Shown here: one piece after another, positions 44,176 through 52,915 of the stretch
How positions within the stretch are numbered: the stretch's first letter is position 1
How the letters are laid out: every line of letters starts with the position of its first letter
Origin: Flavobacteriales bacterium
Lineage (GTDB): Bacteria > Bacteroidota > Bacteroidia > Flavobacteriales > Flavobacteriaceae
DNA length: 61,301 nucleotides
Direction of reading: 5' to 3'
Assembly: GCA_011526365.1 (NCBI GenBank)
Contig: WTIO01000018.1
Span: 1-61,301, forward strand
The notes under the pieces: generated by a model
Seen by the model: the letters and a program-made list of their open reading frames with translations, nothing else
Told to the model about the DNA's origin: nothing
The model's database searches: none
Position numbers and translations under genes: made by a program

Positions 44176-44183
44176 TATCTTTG
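44176..44183 (+). promoter_or_regulatory. Putative -7 box (TATCTTTG) for the fused CcsBA gene
   Basis: A perfect TAnnTTTG match 14 bases before the ATG at 44198. No TTG at the -33 spacing. Confidence 0.45.
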
Positions 44184-44197
44184 CATGGTATTTGAGT

Positions 44198-47100
44198 ATG
44201 ATGAATGACGTTTTCCTGAAGTACTTGTTTTCCAACCGGTTGATGGCTGTGCTATTCCTTCTTTTCCCTGCGGCCATGGGGCTAGGGACTTTTATTGAAA
44301 GTTGGTACAGTACCGATACCGCTAAAATATGGATATACAATGCCTGGTGGTTTGAAGCCATTATGGGCCTCTTGGCCATTAATTTTTTAGGCAATATTTA
44401 TAAGTATAAATTGCTACGCAAAGACAAATGGGCGGTACTGGCCCTACACCTGTCTTTTATCCTCATTATTTTTGGCGCCTTTTTTACGCGCTACTTCGGT
44501 TATGAAGGCGTTATGCCTATTCGTGAAGGTGCTACGGCCTCCACTTATTTAACCGAAAAAACCTATGTCACTGTTTTTGTGGACGGCGAGATCAATGGTC
44601 AGCCACAACGTAAAAAATTAGAGGCTCCAGTATTATTTTCGGAGCATGTGAACAACAGTTTGCATTGGGAAAATCAATTTGATCAGCAAGAATTTAGTAT
44701 CTCCTATGTGGACTTTATGGAAAACGCCACAGAAGGCTTAGTATTGGACGATACTGGAGTGCGTTATTTGAAAATTGTAGAAGCGGGTGATGGCAACCGC
44801 CACGAGCACTACTTGAAAGAAGGGGAGGTGGCTAGCATTCACAATGTACTTTTCACCCTAAACAATCCCATTAGTGGTGCAATCAACATGCGTTCCGAAG
44901 GAGGTATGCACTATATTACTACTCCCTTTGCGGGGAGTTTTATGCGCATGGCCGACCAGCTGCAAGGGGAAGTAACCGCCGACACAGAGGCCCCATTGAT
45001 GCTACGTTCATTGTACACCCTATCCAACTTTCAATTTGTTATTCCAGAACCGCCACTACGGGGGCGTATGGATGTTGTAAAAGCCGAGTCAGACGATAGT
45101 AGTGCACAAAACGCATTGACCTTGCAAATAAGCAGTGGAGGCGAACGTAAAAACATCACACTACTAGGAGGCAAAGGTTTTGCAAACGCACCAAAAGGGA
45201 TTCGTGTTGGAGGGTTAGACTTCAATTTGCAATACGGTTCCTTAGAAGAATCCCTGCCATTTTCCATCAAACTCAACGATTTTATAGCCGAAAAATACCC
45301 CGGTACAGAAAACAGCTACGCTTCTTTTATGAGTATGATTACAGTTGAAGATGATACCACTTTTGATTATGACATCTACATGAATCACGTACTGGACCAC
45401 CGTGGCTTTCGCTTTTTCCAAGCCTCTTTTGATCCGGATGAAAAAGGAACGGTATTGTCCTTAAATCACGATCGTTTGGGAACCTATACAACCTATGTGG
45501 GCTATTGCCTTCTTTACCTTAGTATGATAGGAATATTTTTTATTGGTAACACCCGATTTGTATCGTTGTCCAAACGTTTAAAGAAAATTAAGCGGCAAAA
45601 ATCCATGCTGCTCCCCATGTTGTTGTTGCTATTTGGTTGGAATGGACTTCAGGCGCAAACCCTTACGCCACCCATGCAACACAGTGTAGATTTTGACTCC
45701 ATCATTCAGGCTACTGCTTTTGATGCAGCACACGCGGATAAGTTTGGCCGTTTGGTGATTCAAGATTTAGGGGGACGAATGAAACCCGCCAACACCTTCT
45801 CTTCGGAACTGTTGCGTAAGGTGAGTAAGTCGGACACCTACAAGGGGTTAAATTCAGATCAGGTATTGCTGTCCATTGCCAACAGTCCTGTGGTATGGTA
45901 TAATGTGCCTATAATTTATTTAAAGCGCGGAAATGACAGTTTACGCCGATTATTAGGGGTTTCCGAATCCAGTAAATATGCACCTCTGGTAGCGTTTTTT
46001 GACAGTCAGGGTAATTATAAACTAGGCAATCAGCTCGAATCGGCATATCGGGCGGCGGTTCCCGATCAATTTCAAAAAGATTTTATCGAGGTCGATCGGC
46101 GTGTAAATTTGCTGTACTCTGCATTGGAAGGAAAGGTATTGCGCATTTTTCCCATACCCAATGACCCCAACAATAAATGGGTGTCGTTTCCCGAGTTGGA
46201 CGAAGCCAAATTTACTGGAACCGACTCTCTATATGTTCGAAATATTTTACCCCTGTATTTTCAATCCCTCCGGATGGCAGGGCAAACCAAGGACTACACC
46301 CAAGCCGAAAGCTTACTCGAAAGTTTGCACGGTTTCCAAAAACGTTTTGGTGCTTCGGTGTTGCCCAAGGCAGAAAAAATAGAGGCTGAAATTCAGTACA
46401 ACAAATACGATATTTTCAAAAAACTCTTTAGCTGGTACCTTTACGCTGGCACCTTACTTTTTGTGGTATTGCTATTTAAAATTTTTAAAGAGCGAAGACT
46501 CGTTCAGTACCTCGTTAATTTTTTGAGTTATACAATTTATTTCCTTTTTGCTTTACACACCCTAGGGCTGGTGGCCCGTTGGTATATTTCGGGGCATGCA
46601 CCTTGGAGTGATGCCTATGAATCCATGATATATGTGGCGTGGGCCACGCAAATATTCGGAATTATTTTTGGTAGAAGAAATGCCCTCTCCTTGGCCGCAA
46701 CCACCTTTATTACTTCCATGATTTTAATGATCGCCCATTGGAACTGGATGGACCCTGCCATTGCCAATTTGCAACCTGTTTTGGACAGCTATTGGTTGAT
46801 GATACACGTGGCAGTGATTGTTGGGAGTTATGGACCCTTTGCCTTAGGAATGATTATTGGAATAGTGGTGTTGTTGTTAATGTTACTTACTTCTAAGAAA
46901 AATAAAAGCCGTTTGCAACTACAAATCAAAGAGCTTACTATCATTAACGAGCTTTCCCTAACCGTAGGTCTTGTTATGCTCACCATTGGAAATTTCCTCG
47001 GGGGGATGTGGGCTAACGAAAGTTGGGGCCGCTACTGGGGATGGGATCCTAAAGAGACTTGGGCCTTAATTAGTATTATGGTGTACGCCTTTGTGATCCA

Positions 47101-47332
47101 CATGCGACTGATTCCTGGCATGCGCAGCAGTTGGTTGTTTAACATTATGAGCATTGTAGCCTTTGCCAGTATTTTAATGACCTATTTTGGCGTAAATTTC
47201 TACCTGGTTGGTTTGCATTCTTATGCTAGCGGTGATAAAATTATCACCCCTGATTTTGTGTATTATGGCATAGCTTTTGTACTACTTCTTGGAGGAAGCT
47301 CTTTATGGGCCTACCGAAGACATTACAACTAG
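44198..47332 (+). CDS. ccsBA: Fused cytochrome c biogenesis protein ResB-CcsA (CcsBA, System II)
   Basis: Heme export and ligation of heme to apocytochrome c on the outer side of the membrane. The N-terminal half (to about 480) is ResB-like, with four hydrophobic segments around a large periplasmic domain. The C-terminal half is CcsA, with the heme-handling WWD motif WANESWGRYWGWDPKETWALIS and His residues at helix ends. The fusion, about 1044 residues, is usual in Bacteroidetes and Epsilonproteobacteria. The first ATG pair at 44198/44201 is used; a TTG at 44192 is less likely. Confidence 0.92.
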   Translation: MMNDVFLKYLFSNRLMAVLFLLFPAAMGLGTFIESWYSTDTAKIWIYNAWWFEAIMGLLAINFLGNIYKYKLLRKDKWAVLALHLSFILIIFGAFFTRYFGYEGVMPIREGATASTYLTEKTYVTVFVDGEINGQPQRKKLEAPVLFSEHVNNSLHWENQFDQQEFSISYVDFMENATEGLVLDDTGVRYLKIVEAGDGNRHEHYLKEGEVASIHNVLFTLNNPISGAINMRSEGGMHYITTPFAGSFMRMADQLQGEVTADTEAPLMLRSLYTLSNFQFVIPEPPLRGRMDVVKAESDDSSAQNALTLQISSGGERKNITLLGGKGFANAPKGIRVGGLDFNLQYGSLEESLPFSIKLNDFIAEKYPGTENSYASFMSMITVEDDTTFDYDIYMNHVLDHRGFRFFQASFDPDEKGTVLSLNHDRLGTYTTYVGYCLLYLSMIGIFFIGNTRFVSLSKRLKKIKRQKSMLLPMLLLLFGWNGLQAQTLTPPMQHSVDFDSIIQATAFDAAHADKFGRLVIQDLGGRMKPANTFSSELLRKVSKSDTYKGLNSDQVLLSIANSPVVWYNVPIIYLKRGNDSLRRLLGVSESSKYAPLVAFFDSQGNYKLGNQLESAYRAAVPDQFQKDFIEVDRRVNLLYSALEGKVLRIFPIPNDPNNKWVSFPELDEAKFTGTDSLYVRNILPLYFQSLRMAGQTKDYTQAESLLESLHGFQKRFGASVLPKAEKIEAEIQYNKYDIFKKLFSWYLYAGTLLFVVLLFKIFKERRLVQYLVNFLSYTIYFLFALHTLGLVARWYISGHAPWSDAYESMIYVAWATQIFGIIFGRRNALSLAATTFITSMILMIAHWNWMDPAIANLQPVLDSYWLMIHVAVIVGSYGPFALGMIIGIVVLLLMLLTSKKNKSRLQLQIKELTIINELSLTVGLVMLTIGNFLGGMWANESWGRYWGWDPKETWALISIMVYAFVIHMRLIPGMRSSWLFNIMSIVAFASILMTYFGVNFYLVGLHSYASGDKIITPDFVYYGIAFVLLLGGSSLWAYRRHYN

Positions 47333-47368
47333 TGCCATTAGCTGCCTATAGCACGCAATATTGGATTT

Positions 47369-47851
47369 ATGTACGCATTTCGTTTTCCCGTTTTTTTTGC
47401 CTTGGTAGTGCTGTTTTCCTGTACGAAAGCGGTGCAGGAGAAGCCCGAAGATGGAGTAGATGAAGCAATTTCACTAGAAAAAAAAATCGAGCGGTTGAAA
47501 AGTGAACGGGCCAAATGGAATACATTCACTATCAACAACTACAGTTTTGATCAGCAATTAAGCTGTTTTTGTGTGTGGCATATGACGGAAAAGTATTCAG
47601 TAACCGTAAGCAATAAGACTATTGTATCGGTTGATGATGCCCCAGTTGATCCTGAATTGCACAACCATTTAAAAACTATTGATGCTACCTTCGACTATGT
47701 GCTGCAACTCCTAGCCGAAAAGCCTTATAAAATCAATATCAACTACCATTCAACTTTTGGTTTCATCACTTCCTTTGACGTAGATAGGGACAAAAGAATT
47801 GCTGACGAAGAGCACGGGTATTCTTTCACCAATTTTAGTGTTACAGACTAA
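47369..47851 (+). CDS. DUF6174 family lipoprotein
   Basis: A 160-residue protein whose leader ends LFSC, giving lipidated Cys18. The mature part has the DUF6174 marks WNTFTINNYSFDQQLSCFC and V-x-V-x-N-x-x-I-V, then a helix with FDYVLQLLAEKP and the final HSTFGFITSFDVDRD. The CFC motif is conserved in the family. The function is unknown. It is 36 bases after the ccsBA stop and may be in the same unit. Confidence 0.78.
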   Translation: MYAFRFPVFFALVVLFSCTKAVQEKPEDGVDEAISLEKKIERLKSERAKWNTFTINNYSFDQQLSCFCVWHMTEKYSVTVSNKTIVSVDDAPVDPELHNHLKTIDATFDYVLQLLAEKPYKININYHSTFGFITSFDVDRDKRIADEEHGYSFTNFSVTD

Positions 47852-47883
47852 TTCCTAAACTTCCTGTATTTTTAAACAAAAAA

Positions 47884-48087
47884 ATGACAGCAAAAACAAA
47901 ATGGCTGCTGTACTCCATTGGTGGTCTGGCCACAGTTGGATTCGGTTTATCATTATTAGGGGAGGCTATCATTTACAAATATGAGCAGCACCCTAACTGG
48001 ATTTTATGGGGAACGTTAGCTTTGGTAGTTACCAATTCAGGAATTTGCCTTGTTGGGCAAGCAATATTGGAGAAGGCTAGGGGTTAA
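47884..48087 (+). CDS. Small two-helix membrane protein
   Basis: A 67-residue protein with two hydrophobic segments (about 8-28 and 40-60) joined by a charged linker with YKYEQHPNW. No family is known to me. It is 32 bases downstream of the DUF6174 gene. The stop shares TTAA with the convergent TerB gene. Confidence 0.65.
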   Translation: MTAKTKWLLYSIGGLATVGFGLSLLGEAIIYKYEQHPNWILWGTLALVVTNSGICLVGQAILEKARG

Positions 48088-48506
48088 GCTTGCATGGCTG
48101 CAATGAACTCCTCTTCGTCTTTACCATTAGCAACCAAGTCGAGGGCTTTTTGTATTAAAGTGTGTGTAATTTCTTTTTGAAACCCTAAACCAATTGCTAA
48201 GCGATGCAGTAGTTTTTTTTCTGCTTCATCGGCCACCTGATCTGCATATACCATGCGTGTTAAATCGTAGAGACGTTCCAAGCGTTTTTCGGCATTCGAC
48301 GGAGGGTTAATGGCGTAACTTTCAGGATTCTCAAGTATGGCTTCATAGGAGTCACTGTCTATTTCCAATAAAATGGCTAACCGATCAATGAAGGCGCGTT
48401 CCTCATCGGTGATCACCGTATCAGACAAAGCTACACGAACGATAGCTGCAAAATGATCGCGGTTGCGGTGCTTGAATCCACTGGAGTAAAGATCGGCTAA
48501 TGACAT
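48084..48506 (-). CDS. TerB-like protein
   Basis: A 140-residue all-alpha protein with the TerB/DjlA pattern: ALSDTVITDEERAFIDRLA and MVYADQVADEAEKKLLHRLA form two acidic, metal-binding-like helical hairpins. The ATG at 48506 is preferred because a promoter box (48521-48528) lies just upstream; the longer frame from 48560 would run through it. The role of stand-alone TerB proteins is unknown; stress response is the usual guess. Confidence 0.8.
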   Translation of the reverse strand: MSLADLYSSGFKHRNRDHFAAIVRVALSDTVITDEERAFIDRLAILLEIDSDSYEAILENPESYAINPPSNAEKRLERLYDLTRMVYADQVADEAEKKLLHRLAIGLGFQKEITHTLIQKALDLVANGKDEEEFIAAMQA

Positions 48507-48520
48507 AAATATTATTTTTT

Positions 48521-48528
48521 CAAATATA
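48521..48528 (-). promoter_or_regulatory. Putative -7 box (TATATTTG) for the TerB gene
   Basis: A perfect TAnnTTTG match on the minus strand, 14 bases before the ATG at 48506. No TTG at the -33 spacing. It helps decide the start codon. Confidence 0.48.
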
Positions 48529-48645
48529 TGAAAGACTGACCTTATTTTTTTGTTTTTCATTTCCTTTTTAAGGGGACGAATAAAATATCAAACAAGGTTT
48601 TGCCAGCATGTGAAAAGCATGTAATTTCCCCAAAAATTTGAGTCT

Positions 48646-49557
48646 ATGCAGTTTCATGTAGTTGATGAGACCGCCCCACTACAAAAGGTTATTTTAGGAC
48701 ACGCAGCCGATATGGGAGGGGTTCCAAATTTGGAAGAAATTTATGACCCAAAATCACGCCAACACCTATTGGAGGGGGCCTATCCTACTGAAGCGGCATT
48801 GACCAAGGAAATTGATTTTTTTGCTGCTGTGCTCGAAAAACATGGGGTTGAGGTTGTTCGACCTAAAAATATTTCTGCTTGCAATCAAATTTTTGCGCGT
48901 GATATTGGATTTGTTATTGAAGACAAGTTTATATTTTCCAATATCCTTCCGCTTCGCGAACGCGAACAACTCGCTTTGGAGGTCCTATTAAAAGACTTTC
49001 CACAAGAAAAAATCATCCGTTTTCCCGACTCAATTCATGTAGAAGGGGGAGATGTTATTGTACACGGGGACTATATTTTTGTGGGGGTATGCAACCGCCC
49101 TGATTACCCCGACCTGATTACGGCACGAACCAATCCCCAGGCGGTAGTTGCTTTACAAAAAACCTTTCCCAATAAAAAGGTGGTCGCTTTAGAGTTAAAA
49201 AAGTCCAATGATAATCCTTTTGAGAATGCGTTGCATTTGGATTGCTCCTTTCAACCTGTGGGGCAGCAATGTGCAATAGTTCATCCTGAAAGTTTTGTTG
49301 TTGTTCAAGAGTTTCAGTTTTTATGTAGTCTCTTCGTACAAGAGGATCTCTTCGTTATTACTACCCAAGAAATGTATGACATGACCAGTAACATTTTTTC
49401 AATTTCCCCAGAGCTGGTTGTCAGCGACCCCTCTTTTAAACGCCTCAATACATGGTTAGAACGCAAAGGAATTTCTGTGGCTACTGTACACTATCGGGAA
49501 GTGGCTAAGCAAGAGGGACTCTTTCGTTGTTCTACCTTACCTTTAATTCGTCTATAG
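48646..49557 (+). CDS. DDAH-like guanidino-group hydrolase
   Basis: A 303-residue member of the amidinotransferase fold (arginine deiminase/dimethylarginine dimethylaminohydrolase group). The active-site set is visible: Glu in HVEGGDV, His in ALHLDCSF, and a Cys near the C-terminus in LFRCSTLPLI, with an Asp in FARDIGF. The substrate may be arginine, a methylated arginine or another guanidine. It abuts ctlX, whose start follows its stop directly, and belongs to the same operon. The length is longer than human DDAH1. Confidence 0.8.
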   Translation: MQFHVVDETAPLQKVILGHAADMGGVPNLEEIYDPKSRQHLLEGAYPTEAALTKEIDFFAAVLEKHGVEVVRPKNISACNQIFARDIGFVIEDKFIFSNILPLREREQLALEVLLKDFPQEKIIRFPDSIHVEGGDVIVHGDYIFVGVCNRPDYPDLITARTNPQAVVALQKTFPNKKVVALELKKSNDNPFENALHLDCSFQPVGQQCAIVHPESFVVVQEFQFLCSLFVQEDLFVITTQEMYDMTSNIFSISPELVVSDPSFKRLNTWLERKGISVATVHYREVAKQEGLFRCSTLPLIRL

Positions 49558-50472
49558 ATGGAAACACTAAGTACTCATATTGTGATGGTGCGCCCCTTCC
49601 GATTTCGTAAAAACGAACAAACGGCAACCAATAATTTTTATCAGAAGAATATCGCCACTACATATGATACCACCGCCTTAGCGCAGGCTGAATTTGATGC
49701 TTTTGTAGCAGTTTTGCGTCAGCATGGCGTGCGTGTTACTGTGTATCAAGATCCTGGTTTGCACGATACACCAGATGCACTTTTTCCCAATAACTGGGTG
49801 TCTTTTCACCCCGGGGGAGCAGCGTATTTTTACCCCATGTATGCCAAAAACAGGCGTTTGGAGCGTAACACAGCTCTTTTAGATCAATTGACTGCTGAGG
49901 GGGCTCCTTATACCGTAAAGGCCGATTGGAGCTCTTATGAAGCAGCGGCAAAATTTCTCGAAGGAACGGGAAGCATGGTTTTAGACCGGGACAATAAAAT
50001 AGCCTATGCGGCGCTTTCGGAGCGCACCCATCCCGAGGTGCTGAAAGCATTTTGTGATACCCTGGGATACACCGCAGTTTCCTTTACAGCCAATCAAAAC
50101 GTAGAAGGAAAGCGTTTGCCCATTTATCACACTAATGTAATGATGAGTATTGGCCCAGGTTTTGCCTTGGTATGCCTTGACGCCATAGATGTTCCCAAAG
50201 AACGCACACAACTTCTGGAAAGCCTAGAAGGTTCTAACAAAGAGGTTATCCTCCTTTCGGAACCTCAAATTGAACAGTTTGCAGGAAACGCCCTAACCCT
50301 TCAAGGCAGCAATGGTCCCATTTTAGTATTGAGTAGTTCGGGGTACAAAGCCTTGACCAATACGCAACTCACCCGTATCCAAGCACATGCCAAAATTGTC
50401 CACAGCCCCCTTCAAGTGATAGAGCAGTGTGGTGGCGGAAGTGCACGTTGTATGATGGCAGAGCTTTTTTAA
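49558..50472 (+). CDS. ctlX: CtlX-type citrulline utilisation hydrolase
   Basis: A 304-residue protein of the same fold as its upstream neighbour. It has PDALFPNNWVSFHPGG near the N-terminus, EGTGSMVLDR, HTNVMMSIG and a Cys in GGGSARCMMAELF at the C-terminus, which form the active-site pattern of the ctlX family. CtlX is proposed to hydrolyse citrulline to ornithine. RocD, encoded 45 kb away at 4934, could use that ornithine. It begins at the base after the DDAH-like stop. Confidence 0.87.
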   Translation: METLSTHIVMVRPFRFRKNEQTATNNFYQKNIATTYDTTALAQAEFDAFVAVLRQHGVRVTVYQDPGLHDTPDALFPNNWVSFHPGGAAYFYPMYAKNRRLERNTALLDQLTAEGAPYTVKADWSSYEAAAKFLEGTGSMVLDRDNKIAYAALSERTHPEVLKAFCDTLGYTAVSFTANQNVEGKRLPIYHTNVMMSIGPGFALVCLDAIDVPKERTQLLESLEGSNKEVILLSEPQIEQFAGNALTLQGSNGPILVLSSSGYKALTNTQLTRIQAHAKIVHSPLQVIEQCGGGSARCMMAELF

Positions 50473-50473
50473 A

Positions 50474-52846
50474 TTATTCTTCCAAAAGAAAATAGCAGTA
50501 GGCCGCATGCTGTCGTTGTAAGGTGTCGCCCTTGTTTTTTAATCGCTTAAAATGGGAGGTTAATCCCTTTTTTTGTGCCAGTAATTGCGCTTTAATCTCC
50601 GGTTGAAGTTTTTCGTTGGCAATTAAGTCCACCATGCGTTCTAGATAATTCTTTTGGAGTTCTCGTTGCAACAAACTGGGTTGTTTGACTTCCTTAATTA
50701 ATTGTGATTCCAAGCGTTGCAACAATTCCCGTACACTAAGAGGACTACCTACCAAAGTGGTTTCTTGCGATAGCATACGATTTAAAGTACGATCACTAAG
50801 GATACGGTATAAGCCTGCTTTTTGCATGTCTACTATTCGTGACAGCATTCCACTAACTTGGATGTTGGAAACCATGCTTTTTGGGAACAGCCAGGGTTGG
50901 GGTTGCCAAAAGTTGGTGTTTAAAAAGTTTAAAGCGGTCAGCTGTGCTGCACGGGGCACGTTTTGGTAAGGGATGTCTTCTTGCCCTTTTACCATAAGCG
51001 TTCTATTGACCCCACCAATGATGTTCAACACATGATAAATGTAGCGCCGATAGACTCCAAGTAGCTCGCCATGCAATTCTTTTAAATCATCATAGGGCTT
51101 TCCATTTTCACTCGTCCATGCTTCTAAGTTTGATGCAACAATTTTAAGATTTTTTAATCCATAGGTACTGGCCCTAACAGGGTCATCTCCAATATTTTCG
51201 GTTTGACTGTTAGGGTCTCCATAGCTGCCAAAGCGGTAGCGAGGGTCTAAACTTCTTTCATCCACAAATGTTGTAAGGAAATTTTGTTCCTGCTGTGCTT
51301 GTTCCTCGGGGAAATAGCGGTAGCCCCATTCTATAGAATACATATCATAGGGCCCCAACTGGCGCACAAATCGAATATTTTCGTCCCCGGGTTGTGCAAC
51401 ATAGTTGTAACGGGCATAATCCATAATACTGGCGGCAATGCCCATTTTTTGGGTAAAGCTTCCAGAACGTAAGGAATCTACAGGGTAGGCAGCGCTGGCG
51501 CGCATATTGTGAGGAAGCCCAAGAGTGTGTCCCACTTCGTGTGCAATCACTTGACGAATCATTTCACCAATTTCGGCCTCTGGTGTTCGCAGGGTTCGTG
51601 CCTTGGGGTTTGCTGCACCAGTCTCTAATAAATAGCGGTTTCGGTAGGAGCGCAGATGGTTGTGGTACCAAATAATGTCACTCTCTAAAATTTCTCCTGT
51701 TCTAGGATCTGCTACACTAGGCCCCATGGCATTTCGAGTTGTTGATGCTACGTAGCGAACAGTAGAATAGCGAATATCTTCGGGACTGAAATCAGGATCC
51801 TCTTCGGGTGTAGGTGGATTTTTGGCTTGAATGGCATTTTTAAATCCTGCTTTTTCAAAGGCTGCATTCCAATCCTCTACACCCTGTTTAAAGTAGGGAC
51901 GCCATTTTTTAGGAGTTGCGGGGTCTAGGTAATAGACGATAGGCTTTTTGGGCTCCACCAGTTCTCCACGCATGTAGGCGGCTTCATCCTTAGGCTCTAA
52001 ACGCCACCGCTTAATAATACTGTAATCTTCTACCTTTAGAGCGTTGGGATTAGAAAAATTATTTTTTTGAAGGCTAAACCATCCCACACGGGTGTCCACT
52101 TTTCTGGGACGCATAGGGTTTTTAGGGAGGGCTATGATAGAGTGATTTACCTGAAAACTCAACGTTTTACTGTTGTCGCCTCTGGACAGTTTTTGCGCCG
52201 CATAGGTTAACGTGTGGCGTACTTCAGTGTTTTGGGGAAAACTTTTAACCGTATCTATACGACTGCGTTTTTTATCTACTCCCCCCATTTTATAATTGTC
52301 CTTGTAGGTTTTTGAAATAATATTAAACCCAGGGGAGTCATTCATAAAGTAGGACGTAACATCAATTAGGGAAGTATTTTTCTCTGTTTCATTTTTAATG
52401 TCAAAGGCTGCAAGTATGGGTGGGTAATTGTTTACTTCTACACTTTTTGCTATGGCGGACGCGGCGGTTGCATTATTGGTGTAGGACTGCTGACGCAAAT
52501 AAATTTTCTTTCCTTTTTTCTCAAAAAACAATACCTGTTCGGATGTTTTTGAACCGGCTACGGTGTATCCGCCATAACCGCTAGGGAATTTTGAAAAGCG
52601 TGTAACCATCAGTAAAGGTTCATTCAACAAGCTATCGGGAAGGGCAAAAAACAGCTTTTCATCTTCAGAAAAATAGGTGGTGATCAGTCCCTCATCTTGT
52701 ATCATTTCTTTGGTAAGGGCAGCAATAGTTTTTTCTTCTTTTTGTTTTTTGTCAGTTTTTTTTTGGGCCCAAAGGGGCGCACTCATTAGCAGTGTTAGGG
52801 AAAAAAAGAGTGCTGTACGGAATCGAAAAAAAGGAATGCCTAGCAT
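50474..52846 (-). CDS. Secreted DUF5117-type zinc metalloprotease
   Basis: A 790-residue exported protein with a signal peptide ending APLWAQ. The zinc motif HEVGHTLGLPHN and the following SIMDY Met-turn identify a metzincin. The region between the signal peptide and the catalytic part (about 30-330) resembles the DUF5117/DUF4953-associated domain known in Bacteroidetes. Likely acts in the periplasm or outside. It ends one base from the convergent ctlX stop and is divergent from the BNR protein gene, with which it shares 69 bases of upstream sequence. Confidence 0.85.
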   Translation of the reverse strand: MLGIPFFRFRTALFFSLTLLMSAPLWAQKKTDKKQKEEKTIAALTKEMIQDEGLITTYFSEDEKLFFALPDSLLNEPLLMVTRFSKFPSGYGGYTVAGSKTSEQVLFFEKKGKKIYLRQQSYTNNATAASAIAKSVEVNNYPPILAAFDIKNETEKNTSLIDVTSYFMNDSPGFNIISKTYKDNYKMGGVDKKRSRIDTVKSFPQNTEVRHTLTYAAQKLSRGDNSKTLSFQVNHSIIALPKNPMRPRKVDTRVGWFSLQKNNFSNPNALKVEDYSIIKRWRLEPKDEAAYMRGELVEPKKPIVYYLDPATPKKWRPYFKQGVEDWNAAFEKAGFKNAIQAKNPPTPEEDPDFSPEDIRYSTVRYVASTTRNAMGPSVADPRTGEILESDIIWYHNHLRSYRNRYLLETGAANPKARTLRTPEAEIGEMIRQVIAHEVGHTLGLPHNMRASAAYPVDSLRSGSFTQKMGIAASIMDYARYNYVAQPGDENIRFVRQLGPYDMYSIEWGYRYFPEEQAQQEQNFLTTFVDERSLDPRYRFGSYGDPNSQTENIGDDPVRASTYGLKNLKIVASNLEAWTSENGKPYDDLKELHGELLGVYRRYIYHVLNIIGGVNRTLMVKGQEDIPYQNVPRAAQLTALNFLNTNFWQPQPWLFPKSMVSNIQVSGMLSRIVDMQKAGLYRILSDRTLNRMLSQETTLVGSPLSVRELLQRLESQLIKEVKQPSLLQRELQKNYLERMVDLIANEKLQPEIKAQLLAQKKGLTSHFKRLKNKGDTLQRQHAAYCYFLLEE

Positions 52847-52915
52847 GTAGGTTAGTTTTTAATTAATAATAGGTAAATATTACTAAATTTAGGTTCGAAA
52901 CCAAAAACAATAGAT

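Noticed and set aside
44137-44394. 85-codon minus-strand frame at the ccsBA start
   Set aside because: Overlaps the promoter and first helices of ccsBA on the opposite strand; composition typical of a shadow frame.
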